Positions 48,815 through 59,388 of a DNA stretch of 64,000 bases are shown one piece after another. Both the position numbers and the translations under genes were made by a program. Source of the DNA: Haberlea rhodopensis (taxonomy: Eukaryota; Streptophyta; Magnoliopsida; Lamiales; Gesneriaceae); assembly GCA_907163345.1 (NCBI GenBank), contig CAJQUN010000021.1, positions 6,014,001-6,078,000 on the forward strand, in the 5' to 3' direction. Under the pieces are notes generated by a model. That model was not told the DNA's origin. It saw only the letters and a list, made by a program, of their open reading frames with translations, and searched no databases. Position 1 is the stretch's first letter, and each line of letters opens with the position of its first letter.

Positions 48815-49860
48815 ATTTGTTACTTGTGCAGGGCTGACCTGCAATAACAACTAGAAATAATTCTAAATATAGATTGAATAACAACAAGGATGATCTGTTA
48901 TCTAGGCATTACTGACCTGTAATGACAACTGGAGAATTCTAAATATAGAATTAATCTTAAACAGGGCTGACCTGTTATCTGGGCAGGGCTGACCTGCAAT
49001 ATTAACTCTAAAATAATTCTAAACAGAGAGTTCAACACAGAATAGGGCTGACCTGCAATGACAACTTGAAATAATTCTACGTATAGAATTAAATAACAAC
49101 AAGGCTGGCCTGTTGTATGTGCAGGGCTGACCTGCAATAACAGCTAGAAATAATTCTAAGTACAGAATTAAATCTAAAACAGGGCTGACCTGCAATGACA
49201 ACTTGAAATAATTCTACGTATAGAATTAAATAACAACAAGGCTGGCCTGTTGTATGTGCAGGGCTGACCTGCAATAACAGCTAGAAATAATTCTAAGTAC
49301 AGAATTAAATCTAAAACAGGGCTGACCTGTCTGAACTCCAAAGATAATAAACCGAGCATATAATGCCCTCGCGACCTGAGCTCCATAAATAATGAACTGG
49401 ACACATACATCACGTTTGTCCTGAACTCCAGAAATAATAAACTGAGGACATAAAGTCTCTCAACCTGAGCTCCAATATAATAAATATGAGCGGATAATGC
49501 TTTCCAGACCGGAGCTCCAGAAATAATAAATGTGAGCAGATAATGTACTCCCGACCTGATCTCCAGAAATAATAAATATGAGCCGATAATGCTCTCCCGA
49601 CCTGAGCTCCGAAAATAATAAATATGAGCGGATAGTGCTCGCCGGACCTGAGCTCCGGAAATAATAAATATGAGCCGATAATGCTCTCCTGACCTGAGCT
49701 CCGAAAATAATAAATATGAGCGGATAGTGCTCTCCCAACCTAAGCTCCGGAAATAATAAATATGAGCGGATAGTGCTCTCCCGACCTGAGCTCCGGAAAT
49801 AATAAATATGAGCCGATAATGTTTTCCCGACCTGAGCTCCAGAAATAATAATCCGAACAT
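48815..49860. repeat. Two further tandem arrays in the repeat-only element
   Basis: About 48815-49330: units around GCAGGGCTGACCTGCAATAA and AATAATTCTAAGTATAGAATT, including an exact ~116-bp duplication (49059 onward against 49175 onward). About 49330-49860: nine or so ~59-bp units around GACCTGAGCTCCGAAAATAATAA and TATGAGCGGATAATGCTCTC. A 228-residue minus-strand frame (49174-49860) stays open only because the unit is 59-60 bp. Confidence 0.85.
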
Positions 49861-50610
49861 ATGGCGGACCTGTGCTTTTAATTGGTGTCAGGGCCTCATA
49901 CACCTGGGCTTAAGCATGCAGGGCGGACCTGTGCTTTTAATTGGTGCCAGGGCCTCATACACCTGGGCTTAAGCATGCAGGGCGGACCTGTGCTTTTAAT
50001 TGGTGCCAGGGCCTCATACACCTGGGCTTTAGTGACAGGGATGACCTGCACTTTTAATTGGTGCCAGGGCCTCATACACCTGGGCTTAAGCATGCAGGGC
50101 GGACCTGTGCTTTTAATTGGTGCCAGGGCCTCATACACCTGGGCTTTAGTGACAGGGATGACCTGCACTTTTAATTGGTGCCAGGGCCTCATACACCTGG
50201 GCTTTAGTGACAGGGATGACCTGCACTTTTAATTGGTGCCAGGGCCTCATACACCTGAGCTTTAGTGACAGGGTGACCTGCACTTTTAATTGATGCCAGG
50301 GCCTCATACACCTGGGCTTAAGCATGCAGGGCGGACCTGTGCTTTTAATTGGTGCCAGAGCCTCATACACCTGGGCTTTAGTGACAGGGATGACCTGCAC
50401 TTTTAATTGGTGCCAGGGCCTCATACACCTGGGCTTTAGTGACAGGGATGACCTGCACTTTTAATTGGTGCCAGGGCCTCATACACCTGGGCTTTAGTGA
50501 CAGGGATGACCTGTACTTTTAATTGGTGCCAGGGCCTCATACACCTGGGCTTAAGCAATCAGGGGGGACCTGTGCTGATATTTGCCAGGGCCTCATACAC
50601 CTGGGCTTAC
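49861..50610. repeat. 59-bp tandem array, about 13 units
   Basis: Units contain TTTTAATTGGTGCCAGGGCC and TCATACACCTGGGCTT, then one of two spacers: AAGCATGCAGGGCGGACCTG or TAGTGACAGGGATGACCTGC. The two spacer types alternate irregularly, giving a higher-order structure. Confidence 0.9.
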
Positions 50611-51009
50611 TTCGAATATCCAATCCGAATAAGTTCATCCAAAGTCCAAAATAAATAAAGATCCCGAGCTGATGAATAAGGCCTTATTGCGAGATCGCAT
50701 GCCTGAGCTGATATAAATAGGGGCTTGCTGCAAGATTGCATGCCCGAGCTGTAATAATAGGGGCTTACTCATGCCCGAGCTGATCCTCAATCCGAGCTGA
50801 TGTGGGGCTTACTGCGAGATTGCATGCCCGAGCTCAATATAATAGGGTCTTACTGCTAGATTGCATGCCCGAGCTGGTGATCCTGTCCTGAAATAATAAT
50901 AAAATAGCACTACGCAAATATATATGTACGAAACTCAAATATCAGTTGGACAGGAAAAACCATAATTAAGGCATAGAGATTAAGCGCCCAAGTTGAGTTT
51001 GATTGATGA
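50611..51009. other. Degenerate repeat spacer in the repeat-only element
   Basis: Looser repeats of TTGCATGCCCGAGCTGATA and AATAGGGGCTTACTGCGAG, grading into unique AT-rich DNA. No gene is seen. Confidence 0.6.
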
Positions 51010-51610
51010 GGTCTAGCTGATGGCTGAGGTGGCCGAGCTGATGTGGATGAGGCCGAGCTGATGTGGATGAGGCCGAGCTGGCATGGAAGAGGCCGAACTG
51101 GGCGAGGTTTCCGAGTTGAGGCCGAGCTGGGCCCGAGTAAGCCGAGCTTGGGCCGATGAGGCGAGCTCACTGTAGTGGATGAGGCCGAGCTGACATGGAA
51201 GAGGCCGAACTGGGCGAGGTTTTCGAGTTGAGGCCGAGCTGGCATGGATGAGGCCGAGCTGGCATGGAAGAGGCCGAACTGGGCGAGGTTTCCGAGTTGA
51301 GGCCGAGCTGGGCCCGAGTAGGCCGAGCTTGGGCCGATGAGGCGAGCTCACTGTAGTGGATGAGACCGAGCTGACATGGAAGAGGCCGAACTGGGCGAGG
51401 TTTCCGAGTTGAGGCCGAGCTGGCATGGATGAGGCCGAGCTGGCATGGATGAGGCCGAGCTGGGCCCGATTAGGCCGAGCTTGGGCCGATGAGGCGAGCT
51501 CACTGTAGTGGATGAGGCCGAACTGATGTGGATGAGGCCGAGCTGGCATGGATGCGGCAGAACTCATTGTTAAGGCCAAGCTGGGGCCGAGGTGGCCGAG
51601 CTGAGATGGC
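51010..51610. repeat. GAGGCCGAGCTGG array
   Basis: Short units of GATGAGGCCGAGCTGGCATG and GAGGCCGAACTGGGCGAGG, arranged in a higher-order block of about 170 bp repeated roughly three times. It forms the first part of the interior as transcribed. The minus-strand 188-residue frame (51013-51579) is a read-through of the array. Confidence 0.85.
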
Positions 51611-51910
51611 TCGACGTGAGGTATTGATTTGATCTGTCACTCTTAATCAGCTCCAATCCAGAGATCTGAGGCCAGATGTATCATCTGGAGAATCATTACA
51701 CTGGCGTTTCTTCGAGTGCAACCCAAAAACCTAGCAACTTTCATACAAGGCTGCACCCCAATAACCAAAACCTTTCCCCATTTTATCAAACCCGTCGCTT
51801 ACCAAAAGTTTTTTTTTCTCTCCAGAACTTAGAAAACCCATCTCCCAACAGAGATGCAACCCTCAAACCATCCTTCTCCTTCCCATATCTCAACGTCTTG
51901 AGCTCACGTT

Positions 51911-51929
51911 CCCACAAACGGCGCCAATT
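51911..51929 (-). promoter_or_regulatory. Primer-binding site of the repeat-only element
   Basis: The minus strand reads AATTGGCGCCGTTTGTGGGAA directly after the LTR (TGGCGCCGTT matches the tRNA-Asp 3' complement). This sets the minus orientation. Confidence 0.75.
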
Positions 51930-52922
51930 TGTTGCCTCGGATTTTGGTAGGGTAGACGTGTATTTCATCCGAGCACCAAACAATATACAAAAAGTAAATG
52001 AGACCAGATTTTTTACGTGGAAAACCCCAAAAGATGGGGAAAAACCACGGGACCTAGTCCGGTATAAATTTCACTATAAACAAGTGTGTGATTTACAGTG
52101 TTCTTTACAAGAAATGAGCTAAGAAATGAAAATGGTAAAGGGGGGAGACCTCGGCTGCTGCTTGTTCTTGAGGAGGAAGGAGACATGCTCTCTTTTCCCC
52201 CCCAAGAAAGAGGTGTTGGCCTTCCCCATGCCCTCCCAACCCTCCTGCCTGCTCTCTCATGGAAAATCCCTCTCTCTGCTTGGTGAGAGTTATCTGGTAT
52301 TTATATGAGAATGGAGGAGACAACCTGTAACTACCTACCCAAGGTGTAGGGGATACTGTCTGATGCTGAAGGTAGAGGTCAGAGTCCTAGTGCTGGGGAC
52401 CACAGACAACTTATTGCACTCCTTGTACGATTTCTGCAGCTTTTAAGATATTATTCGTGTACGGAGATATGTTCCGTGGCCGACCAGGGGTGGCCAGGGT
52501 GGAGTCTTCCCGAGGCCGAGCTGGAGGTCATCCTCGTGGCCGACCTGGGGTGGCCAGGGTGGAGATCTTCCCGAGGCCGAGCTGGAGGTCATCCTCGCGG
52601 CCGACCTGGGGTGGTCAGGGTGGAGATCTTCCCGAGGCCGAGCTGGAGGTCATCCTCGTGGCCGACCTGGGGTTGGCCATGGTAGAGGTCATCCCGAGGC
52701 CGAGCTGAAGGTCATCCTCGTGGCCGGCCTGGGGTGGTCAGGGTGGAGATCTTCCCGAGGCCGAGCTGGAGGTCATCCTCGTGGCCGACCTGGGGTTGGC
52801 CAGGGTGGAGATCTTCCCGAGGTCGAGCTGGAGGTCATCCTCGTGGCCGACCTGGGGTTGGCCATGGTAGAGGTCTCGCCAAAGTCAGGTCTTGCACAGT
52901 CCATACTTTTACCAGGGTAACA
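51930..52922 (-). repeat. 5' LTR of the repeat-only element
   Basis: 993 bp. It contains about seven copies of a ~60-bp unit with CCGAGGCCGAGCTGGAGGTC and TCCTCGTGGCCGACCTGGGG (about 52478-52880). The short Gly/Arg/Pro frames here are the repeat read in different frames. Confidence 0.88.
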
Positions 52923-53023
52923 TGTATGTATCAGATGTGTGGTATATATATTTCAAGGATACAGTTCTTAAGAGCATGAACAAAGCGGAAAGTTGAAACA
53001 TCATATCGATAGTTTTTTATATA

Positions 53024-53477
53024 CAGTGAAACATCCATAAATTAATAATCGATAAATTAATAACCTCTCTAAACTGATGTTTTTTCAATCTAATTTTGGC
53101 AAGTTTAAAAAATTATTAGTTTTGATAATTTAATAATATAATAATTTTTAGGAAGATAATGACATAAATTTATAAGCACGTCAATATCATAAAATTAATA
53201 ATTTTCTAAATTACAAACATAATTAGGATAATTTAATAAAATATGAATCTAGTTTGTTTATTTTTTTCTCAAAATTTAAATATAGGTGTATTGTATTTCT
53301 AATTTTTCTCATTATATTCAAAAGCTTCGATGACTGTAACACAAATTATGAATGTCTTCTTCATAATAAATTCACTAAATCAAAAAAATAATTTTTAGAT
53401 TAATAAATTATTAATTTATCGATTAATTAAGATATATTTTAATTAATAAAATTTTAAAGTTACCAGTATTATTTTTA
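53024..53477. mobile_element. Third pogo-like element, right end lost, upstream of the ARF-GAP gene
   Basis: Starts TA-CAGTGAAACATCCATAAATT, then AATCGATAAATTAATAACC, and follows the elements at 33544 and 34661 through TTTTGATAATTTAATAATATAA. The right inverted end has decayed. The end of the recognisable match is about 230 bp before the ARF-GAP start codon. Confidence 0.65.
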
Positions 53478-53710
53478 TGCAATTCATATATGTGGACTTT
53501 ATATAGTTCTTAACTATAGACAGCCCAACCCACTTCAGCTTCACAAATCGAACATTTTTCGCGGTGTCGGTCATCTCCTCGTTTTCTCTTCTCAAAAAAC
53601 TGAACCAAAAGATATGAAAATTATCCCAATCTAAAGATTCAATCTTCTTCCCCTGTTCGGTCCCATCAGATCCAATCACTCCATCCCAAATCCCACCGAT
53701 CCGACCCCGT

Positions 53711-56700
53711 ATGGCTGCGTCGCGTAGGCTTCGGGACCTCCAATCGCAAGTTGGAAACAAGATCTGCGTCGATTGCGCCCAAAAGAACCCTCAATGGGCA
53801 TCCGTTTCCTACGGCGTCTTCATGTGCCTCGAGTGTTCGGGGAAACACCGCGGACTCGGCGTTCACATCTCCTTCGTCCGTTCCGTTACCATGGATTCGT
53901 GGTCCGAGATCCAGCTCAAGAAAATGGAGCTTGGAGGCAACGATAAATTCAATAATTTCGTTTCTCAGTATGGAATCCCTAAAGAAACCGATATCGTCAC
54001 GAAGTATAATACCAAAGCGGCGGCCGTTTATCGGGATCGCATCCAGGCGCTTGCCGAGGGAAAACCTTGGCGCGATCCTCCGATCGTGAAAGAAACCTTG
54101 AAATCGAGTGATAGAGTTGGGAATAGTTTCGGTGGTAAGCCTCCGCTGAGGGCTACTGGGGGTGGAGGTGGTAATTCTGGAAGTAATTCAGGGTGGGATA
54201 GCTGGGATAAGTTTGATGATGAAGGGAATAATTCTCCCAATAGTATTAGGAGAAACAATACTGTGGGGGATTTTAGGAGTTCCGGGAATGGAGGTGGCGC
54301 GCCTTCCCGTTCTAAATCCACTCAGGATATTTATTCGCGGGCGCAGTTGGAGGCGTCTGCAACAAATAAGGATAGTTTTTTTACCAGGAAGGTGGTGGAA
54401 AACCAGTCCAAGCCAGAGGGGATCTCTCCGTCGCAAGGTGGGAAGTATGTTGGATTCGGATCAAGTCCTGCTCCGACGCCTAAGAATAATCATGGTGATG
54501 GGGATGTTTTTTCGACTGTGACTCAGGTTCGTTTTCTTGGGCGTGTTTTCTTGTGTCATGTGCCTATTAGTTGATGTGTTTGCTGATGTTCGGTGGGTTG
54601 TATATGCAGGGATTTGGCAGGTTATCTATGGTAGCTTCATCCGCCGCGCAGTCGGCTGCAACGGTTGTTCAAGCTGGGACTAGAGAGCTCTCTTCAAAGG
54701 TAGTGTTTTCTTACCTGTGATGTAAATGTTGATTATGTTATTTGTAATTTGTTTCTTTTGGAGTGTTTGATTTTTTAGCGTTGTGTAATTTATGCACCAA
54801 ACACAAAGCTCATATTCAACCCATCTACTTCAAGCTTTACACCATTCCTTTAAATTTAATTTACAAGAATTATTTTATTCAAACAATTATTATTACAAAT
54901 TTATTAATATATTTGTATAATAGCTCATCTTCAACCCATCTACTTCACGTATTACTCCATTCCTTTAAATTTAATTTACAAGAATTATTTTATTCAAACA
55001 ATTATTATTACAAATTTATTAATATATTTGTATAATAACTCATCTTCAACCCATCTACTTCACGTATTACTCCATTCCTTTAAATTTAATTTACAAGAAT
55101 TATTTTATTCAAACAATTATTATTACAAATTTATTAATATATTTGTATAATAGCTCATCTTCAACCCATCTACTTCACGCATTACTCCATTCCTTTAAAT
55201 TTAATTTACAAGAATTATTTTATTCAAACAATTATTATTACAAATTTATTAATATATTTGTATAATAAATTTATGTTTAAAAAAATTATTTAGATGTATT
55301 GTATTTTATTTCATGTTGAATGAATGTTTTTAATATTTATTAATCTCACGTCATTTTTAAATTTAATAATTTATATATTAATCATGATTATTAGAAACAA
55401 AGTTAAATTTCTTATTTTTGACAAGTTTATATTTTTTAGCAAATAAATTTAATTTTTAAATAAATTTATTATAAATATTAACTATATAAATCAATAATTA
55501 ATATATTAAATAATTATTTTATTAGTATTATTAATTGTTTTATTTTATTATTAAATAATCATTTTATTATTATTACTTTTTATTTTAAATAAATAAAATA
55601 ATAATAAAATAACAACTTTAAGACAATAAAATTAATAATAACAAAATTAAAAAAAATATAATGGATAGCGCATAGCGCAATAGTTGGCGCTTGGTTGGAA
55701 TTGAAACCGTTCGTGAATTCACGCGCGGTGTAATTGGCTTTTATGTTCTCGTTTCATATTTTTATATTAGACTATTTGCAAGTTCTGCTACACACTGTCA
55801 ACATTATATCATGGATGTCGTAATGGATGCATTTAATAACGCACATGCCTTGATTGAGGTTGCGGAAATTCGAAAGGACCATCTAGCCTGACCGTTTACT
55901 CTTTTACATTTTCGCCTTCAATTTTGGTCTTGTATTAAAATTTGTCCCACTGAAGAAGTAAAGGAAATGCATGGGGTTGCCGGGGTACACATCTTTGCAT
56001 AGAAAGTGCATTTCTATGTATGGACCAAGGATTAACTCTGAACGCATGGTTGACTTAAAAAGCTTAGGAATTAGTCCAAGTTTAAGTTTTATGATGAGTT
56101 ATGTACTCTGTAATTAGAATCTCCCTGTCAAGGGTACTGTAGCACAAAAAGATTGATGTTCTTCAGTTTCTCTTTTTGCCTAGCTTGAATATTCACGTTA
56201 GAAAAAACAAAATGCCCATCAATCACGCTTTTGCAGGTAAAGGAGGGGGGATATGATCAGAAGGTGAATGAAACTGTTAATGTTGTAACGGCAAAGACAT
56301 CAGAAATTGGACAAAAGACATGGGGGCTTATGAAAGGGGTAATGGCTTTGGCTTCTCAGAAAGTTGAGGAGTACACTAAAGAAGGATCTGGCTTGAAAAA
56401 TGACGGCTGGCAACGTAATGAAGGGCAGACTAATGGCTATTATCAGGAGTTTGGACAAGATTCTAAAGGTTGGAATTCTAGTACCGGAACAAAATCCTCT
56501 TCTGACGGACAGTTTAACTCTGTTGGCTCTTCTTCTTGGGATGATTGGGAAACAACAGACAGCAAGAAGGAAGATCTGTCAAATGGTACAAAATCCCAGA
56601 ATGGAGACAGCTGGGCAGGATGGGCTGATGGTAAGGACGATGGATTCGATAGTTTCTATCAAAGTGCGTCTGATAAGAAAACAGTGGGTTATAACGGAAA

Positions 56701-56737
56701 ATCGGAGGCCAAATGGTCTGAGGGAGGGTTTCTTTGA
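53711..56737 (+). CDS. ARF GTPase-activating protein, three exons (AGD6/AGD7-like)
   Basis: Exons 53711-54526, 54610-54699 and 56237-56737, all phase 0 with GT/AG borders, give 468 residues. It stimulates GTP hydrolysis by ARF1-type GTPases on Golgi COPI membranes. The ArfGAP domain is N-terminal (about 1-120), with zinc ligands C19, C22, C39 and C42 in the C-x2-C-x16-C-x2-C spacing and the arginine finger R47 in KHRGLG. The middle is Gly/Ser-rich. The C-terminal half has [19 protein letters not shown] and [34 protein letters not shown], then Trp-rich WDDWE and [13 protein letters not shown] segments. That layout matches Arabidopsis AGD6/AGD7 from memory. Intron 2 is 1.5 kb and contains a tandem repeat. 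The start is the first Met and precedes the domain directly. The gene looks intact. Confidence 0.94.
54807..55266. repeat. 115-bp tandem repeat, four units, in ARF-GAP intron 2
   Basis: Units start AGCTCATCTTCAACCCATC at 54807, 54922, 55037 and 55152. They share TTTAAATTTAATTTACAAGAA and AAACAATTATTATTACAAATT, with only a few differences. They enlarge the intron and are transcribed with the gene. The frame at 54763-55035 is an artefact. Confidence 0.9.
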
Positions 56738-57665
56738 GGTTAGCACATCTCAATCCAAATTATTGATTCTAAAATTTTTACCCCCCTTGATTAACTTTGA
56801 AGAAGTTATCTATGAAGGGGGTTGTGTCATGAAAGTAGTATATGAATGTAAAATTTCCTGTAATGGGCCTGGAAAATGCCCAAGAAACTATATAGGTTGC
56901 TTGTGCGTCTGTGAAAACCTTTTTTCACTCTTGAATTTTAGACTAATTGGATTTGTTAATGGATTTTCAATATCTGTACTTTAGTTTTTAATTGCTACAA
57001 TACAGTTCATATAGCCTGCCTCGTGTTTATTCATATCTTCAAGTAGATGGCATTGTACAGATTTCCGTAAGACAGTAAAGCAACAAAACCGCTGGCCAGG
57101 AGATATCGTAGACATGGGTGGACCATGTGAGTGTGTAACCATCCCCTTCAAGCGAAAATATATTTTTTAATTGGAATTTAATTCTAAATATCATTGAGTC
57201 CCTTCTCTCCATATCATCCCCTCCTGAAAATTTCTGGATTCATCTAGAGCTTAGGCCACATGTTTCAAATTCATAATACAATTTTCACTTTTGTGCATTG
57301 TATTTATGTTTTGGATGTGGGATGAATACGAAAAAAAATAAATGAATTTTTATGTGTAATTCATTCTAAAATTCAAGTTATGTCCCTCGACTCTAGGCCC
57401 TCTTGCCTCAAAATCTCATGTGATTCATTAACAATAGGGTCTTGAGCTAGTAATTGTCATATATTTCTCAATATAAGAGGTCCGGAGTTCGATTCTTCTT
57501 GCATGATCAACTACTTTGAATAATTCATTGATGATCACGAAAGAACGTTCATTCACATCCAAGTACCTAATCAACATTTTCATTTCGATATCTAAACATG
57601 TCATGTGTGTTTTTGCACAGTTTAAAAATAAGAAACACCATAAAAAGCAACGGTAACAGAAACCA
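56738..57665. other. 3' UTR of the ARF-GAP gene and spacer
   Basis: The first ~250 bases are probably 3' untranslated. Around 57440-57510 there is a tRNA-like B-box string (GGTCCGGAGTTCGATTCTT) that may be a worn SINE. No gene is seen. Confidence 0.45.
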
Positions 57666-57739
57666 TGGCGTCGCCCGGACTCGAACCGGAGACCTTCAGT
57701 GTGTTAGACTGACGTGATAACCAACTACACCACGACACC
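57666..57739 (-). tRNA. tRNA-Val (AAC)
   Basis: A 74-nt gene without CCA. Acceptor arm GGTGTCG with CGACGCC (one T-G pair), A box TGGTGTAGTTGGTTATCAC, anticodon loop TCTAACAC giving AAC, B box GGTTCGAGTCC. There is no intron. It lies about 100 bp upstream of the ALY-like gene, on the other strand. Confidence 0.95.
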
Positions 57740-58133
57740 TTGATGGCAATTTGGTTTTTAAATTTTAAATAATATTTATTACCGAAACATCGAAACCTCC
57801 GACCTTCGCAGAACCCTATTTGGTGTGGAGTAGAGTTTGGATGATATATTATCAAATGAACCAAAACTCCGACAACCGAGCACTTTCGTATGGGCCAGGA
57901 CCGTCCAGACGCTTCATTGACCGTTCCGCTGGCCGCGCCACTCCGTATTCCTTAAACACCAAGGTAAGATTCTGTTTTCTTTTGTATTCTTTTTTCAATA
58001 GTTACGCTTTTTATCTTGAAGTTGAAGTTTGAGCTATTTTGTAAGGCGCAGGCATCAGAGGGTCGGTGGAGCGACGGCATGTTTGCGGAGGAGCGGGCCG
58101 CTGCGGCGTTTTACCCTATTCAAGGAGGAGCTA

Positions 58134-58527
58134 TGTTGACTAGCTGTCCTCATTAATGAGGGCAGCTGGTTGTTGGCGGATGGGAAGATGGCGGTTGGTG
58201 GATATGCATTTAATGCACATCTTCAACTCTATAAATAGAGCTCTTCTGATTTCATTTCATTCATTCCATTTCAGAGTGTTCTCTCATATCTCTACATTTG
58301 AGTGTGTATTCTATAATATTTGTGAGGTAGTTTTCTCATATATTGATAGTGTTGTTCTCTTTGAAAGATGGAGAGAGGTTGTAACCCACAAAATATTATA
58401 GTGGAATCTTTTCATCTTGCCTGTGGTTTTTACCCTAATTCAAGGGTTTTCCACGTAAATTCTGGTGTCCATTTTATTCTTCATTTTCGCTATTTTCTAT
58501 CCCATGTTGCCGCACCTGGGGCCAACA
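58134..58527 (+). repeat. 5' LTR of the short Copia element
   Basis: 394 bp with TATA-like TCTATAAATAGAGC near 58209. It begins with a small hairpin, CTGTCCTCATTAATGAGGGCAG. Confidence 0.88.
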
Positions 58528-58659
58528 AGTGGTATCAGAGCCTCGTTGTAAAAATCTTAAAAATTCTAAGTATGCTATGTGGTTGCAGCCTTGACTGTCT
58601 TCACATCACAAAAGTTTTTGAGATATTTTTTTTATTGAGGCAATTTTATTGTTATCAAA

Positions 58660-59388
58660 ATGGCGGCACGGTTCGAGATTGAAAAATTCAACGGAAGCAA
58701 TTTCATGTTGTGGAAAAAGAAGATGCAAGCAGTTCTACGAAAAGATCGTTGCTTGGCGGCTACTGGAGATAGGCCGAAGGAGGGCATGGACGATGAAAAG
58801 TGGAATGAGATGAACGGTAATGCTATTGCCAATTTGCATCTTGCTCTAGTAGATGGGGTATTGTCAAGTATCGCTGAAATAACAAATGCAAAAGATATTT
58901 GGGATACTTTGACAAATCTGTACGAGGCCAAGTCACTACACAACAAGATTTTCTTAAAAAGAAGGCTTTATACTCTTCGGATGTCGGAATCCTCATCGGT
59001 GACCGACCATATCAAAACTTTGAATACTTTATTTGCCCAGCTCACTTCTTTGAGGCATAAAATAAAGGAAGTTGAACGTGCGGAGCTTCTACTTCAAAGT
59101 CTATCGGATCCGTACGATCAACTCATCATTAATCTGACCAACAATATCACTACTGATGTGTTAGTCTTCAACAATGTTGCAGCTGCGGTGCTTGAAGAGG
59201 AAAGTCGGCGCAAGAACAAGGAAGACAGGTTGGCAAGTTCGAAGCATGCAGAGGCTTTGCCGATGATGATAGGAAGATCGACGGAGCGTGACTCCAGTAG
59301 GAGCCACAAGTATGGTAGATCCAAATCCAGAAGTAAGAAGAAGAATTTTTACTGCTATAATGCAACGCTTCAACATGCAAGATTGTAA
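58660..59388 (+). CDS. Copia Gag, truncated at its zinc knuckle
   Basis: An open 242-residue frame from ATG 58660. EIEKFNGSNFMLWKKKMQAV, LHLALVDGVLSSIAEI, IWDTLTNLYEAKSLHNKIFL and SLSDPYDQLIINLTNN are typical TNT1-like Gag (nucleocapsid precursor forming the virus-like particle). The frame reaches the start of the CCHC knuckle (KKNFYCYN) and then crosses a deletion junction. It ends ATLQHARL, which is RT sequence in the wrong frame. The protein could be made but would lack RNA-binding Cys/His residues. Confidence 0.85.
   Translation: MAARFEIEKFNGSNFMLWKKKMQAVLRKDRCLAATGDRPKEGMDDEKWNEMNGNAIANLHLALVDGVLSSIAEITNAKDIWDTLTNLYEAKSLHNKIFLKRRLYTLRMSESSSVTDHIKTLNTLFAQLTSLRHKIKEVERAELLLQSLSDPYDQLIINLTNNITTDVLVFNNVAAAVLEEESRRKNKEDRLASSKHAEALPMMIGRSTERDSSRSHKYGRSKSRSKKKNFYCYNATLQHARL

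Larger units (their letters stand above)
47753..52922 (-). mobile_element. Young non-autonomous LTR element with a repeat-only interior
   Basis: Two 993-bp LTRs (TGTTGCCTCGG...GGGTAACA) with a perfect TGTAT duplication (47748-47752 and 52923-52927). On the minus strand the right LTR is followed by TTGGCGCCGTTTGTGGGAA, a primer site of the kind used by Tat-group gypsy elements. The left LTR is preceded by the purine tract AGAGGGGGGATACTGG. The element therefore reads right to left. The 3.2-kb interior has no recognisable gag, protease, RT or integrase and is built of several tandem arrays. By eye the LTRs differ at only about eight positions, so insertion is recent. It must move with proteins supplied by another element. 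Confidence 0.88.

Noticed and set aside
49882..50424. 92-116-residue frames through the 59-bp array on both strands
   Set aside because: Frames on both strands follow the repeat period; no protein signature. A CRISPR array was also considered, but units are contiguous without unique spacers and the genome is a plant.
51010..51610. 188-residue Ala/Ser/Pro-rich minus-strand frame resembling an arabinogalactan protein
   Set aside because: Produced by the GAGGCCGAGCTGG array; no signal peptide and period-driven.
54527..54574. Extra 15 codons after the ARF-GAP first exon
   Set aside because: Intronic; splicing at 54526 to 54610 restores the GFGRLS text expected in the family.
57622..57864. 80-residue minus-strand frame
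   Set aside because: It overlaps the tRNA-Val gene; the frame is incidental.
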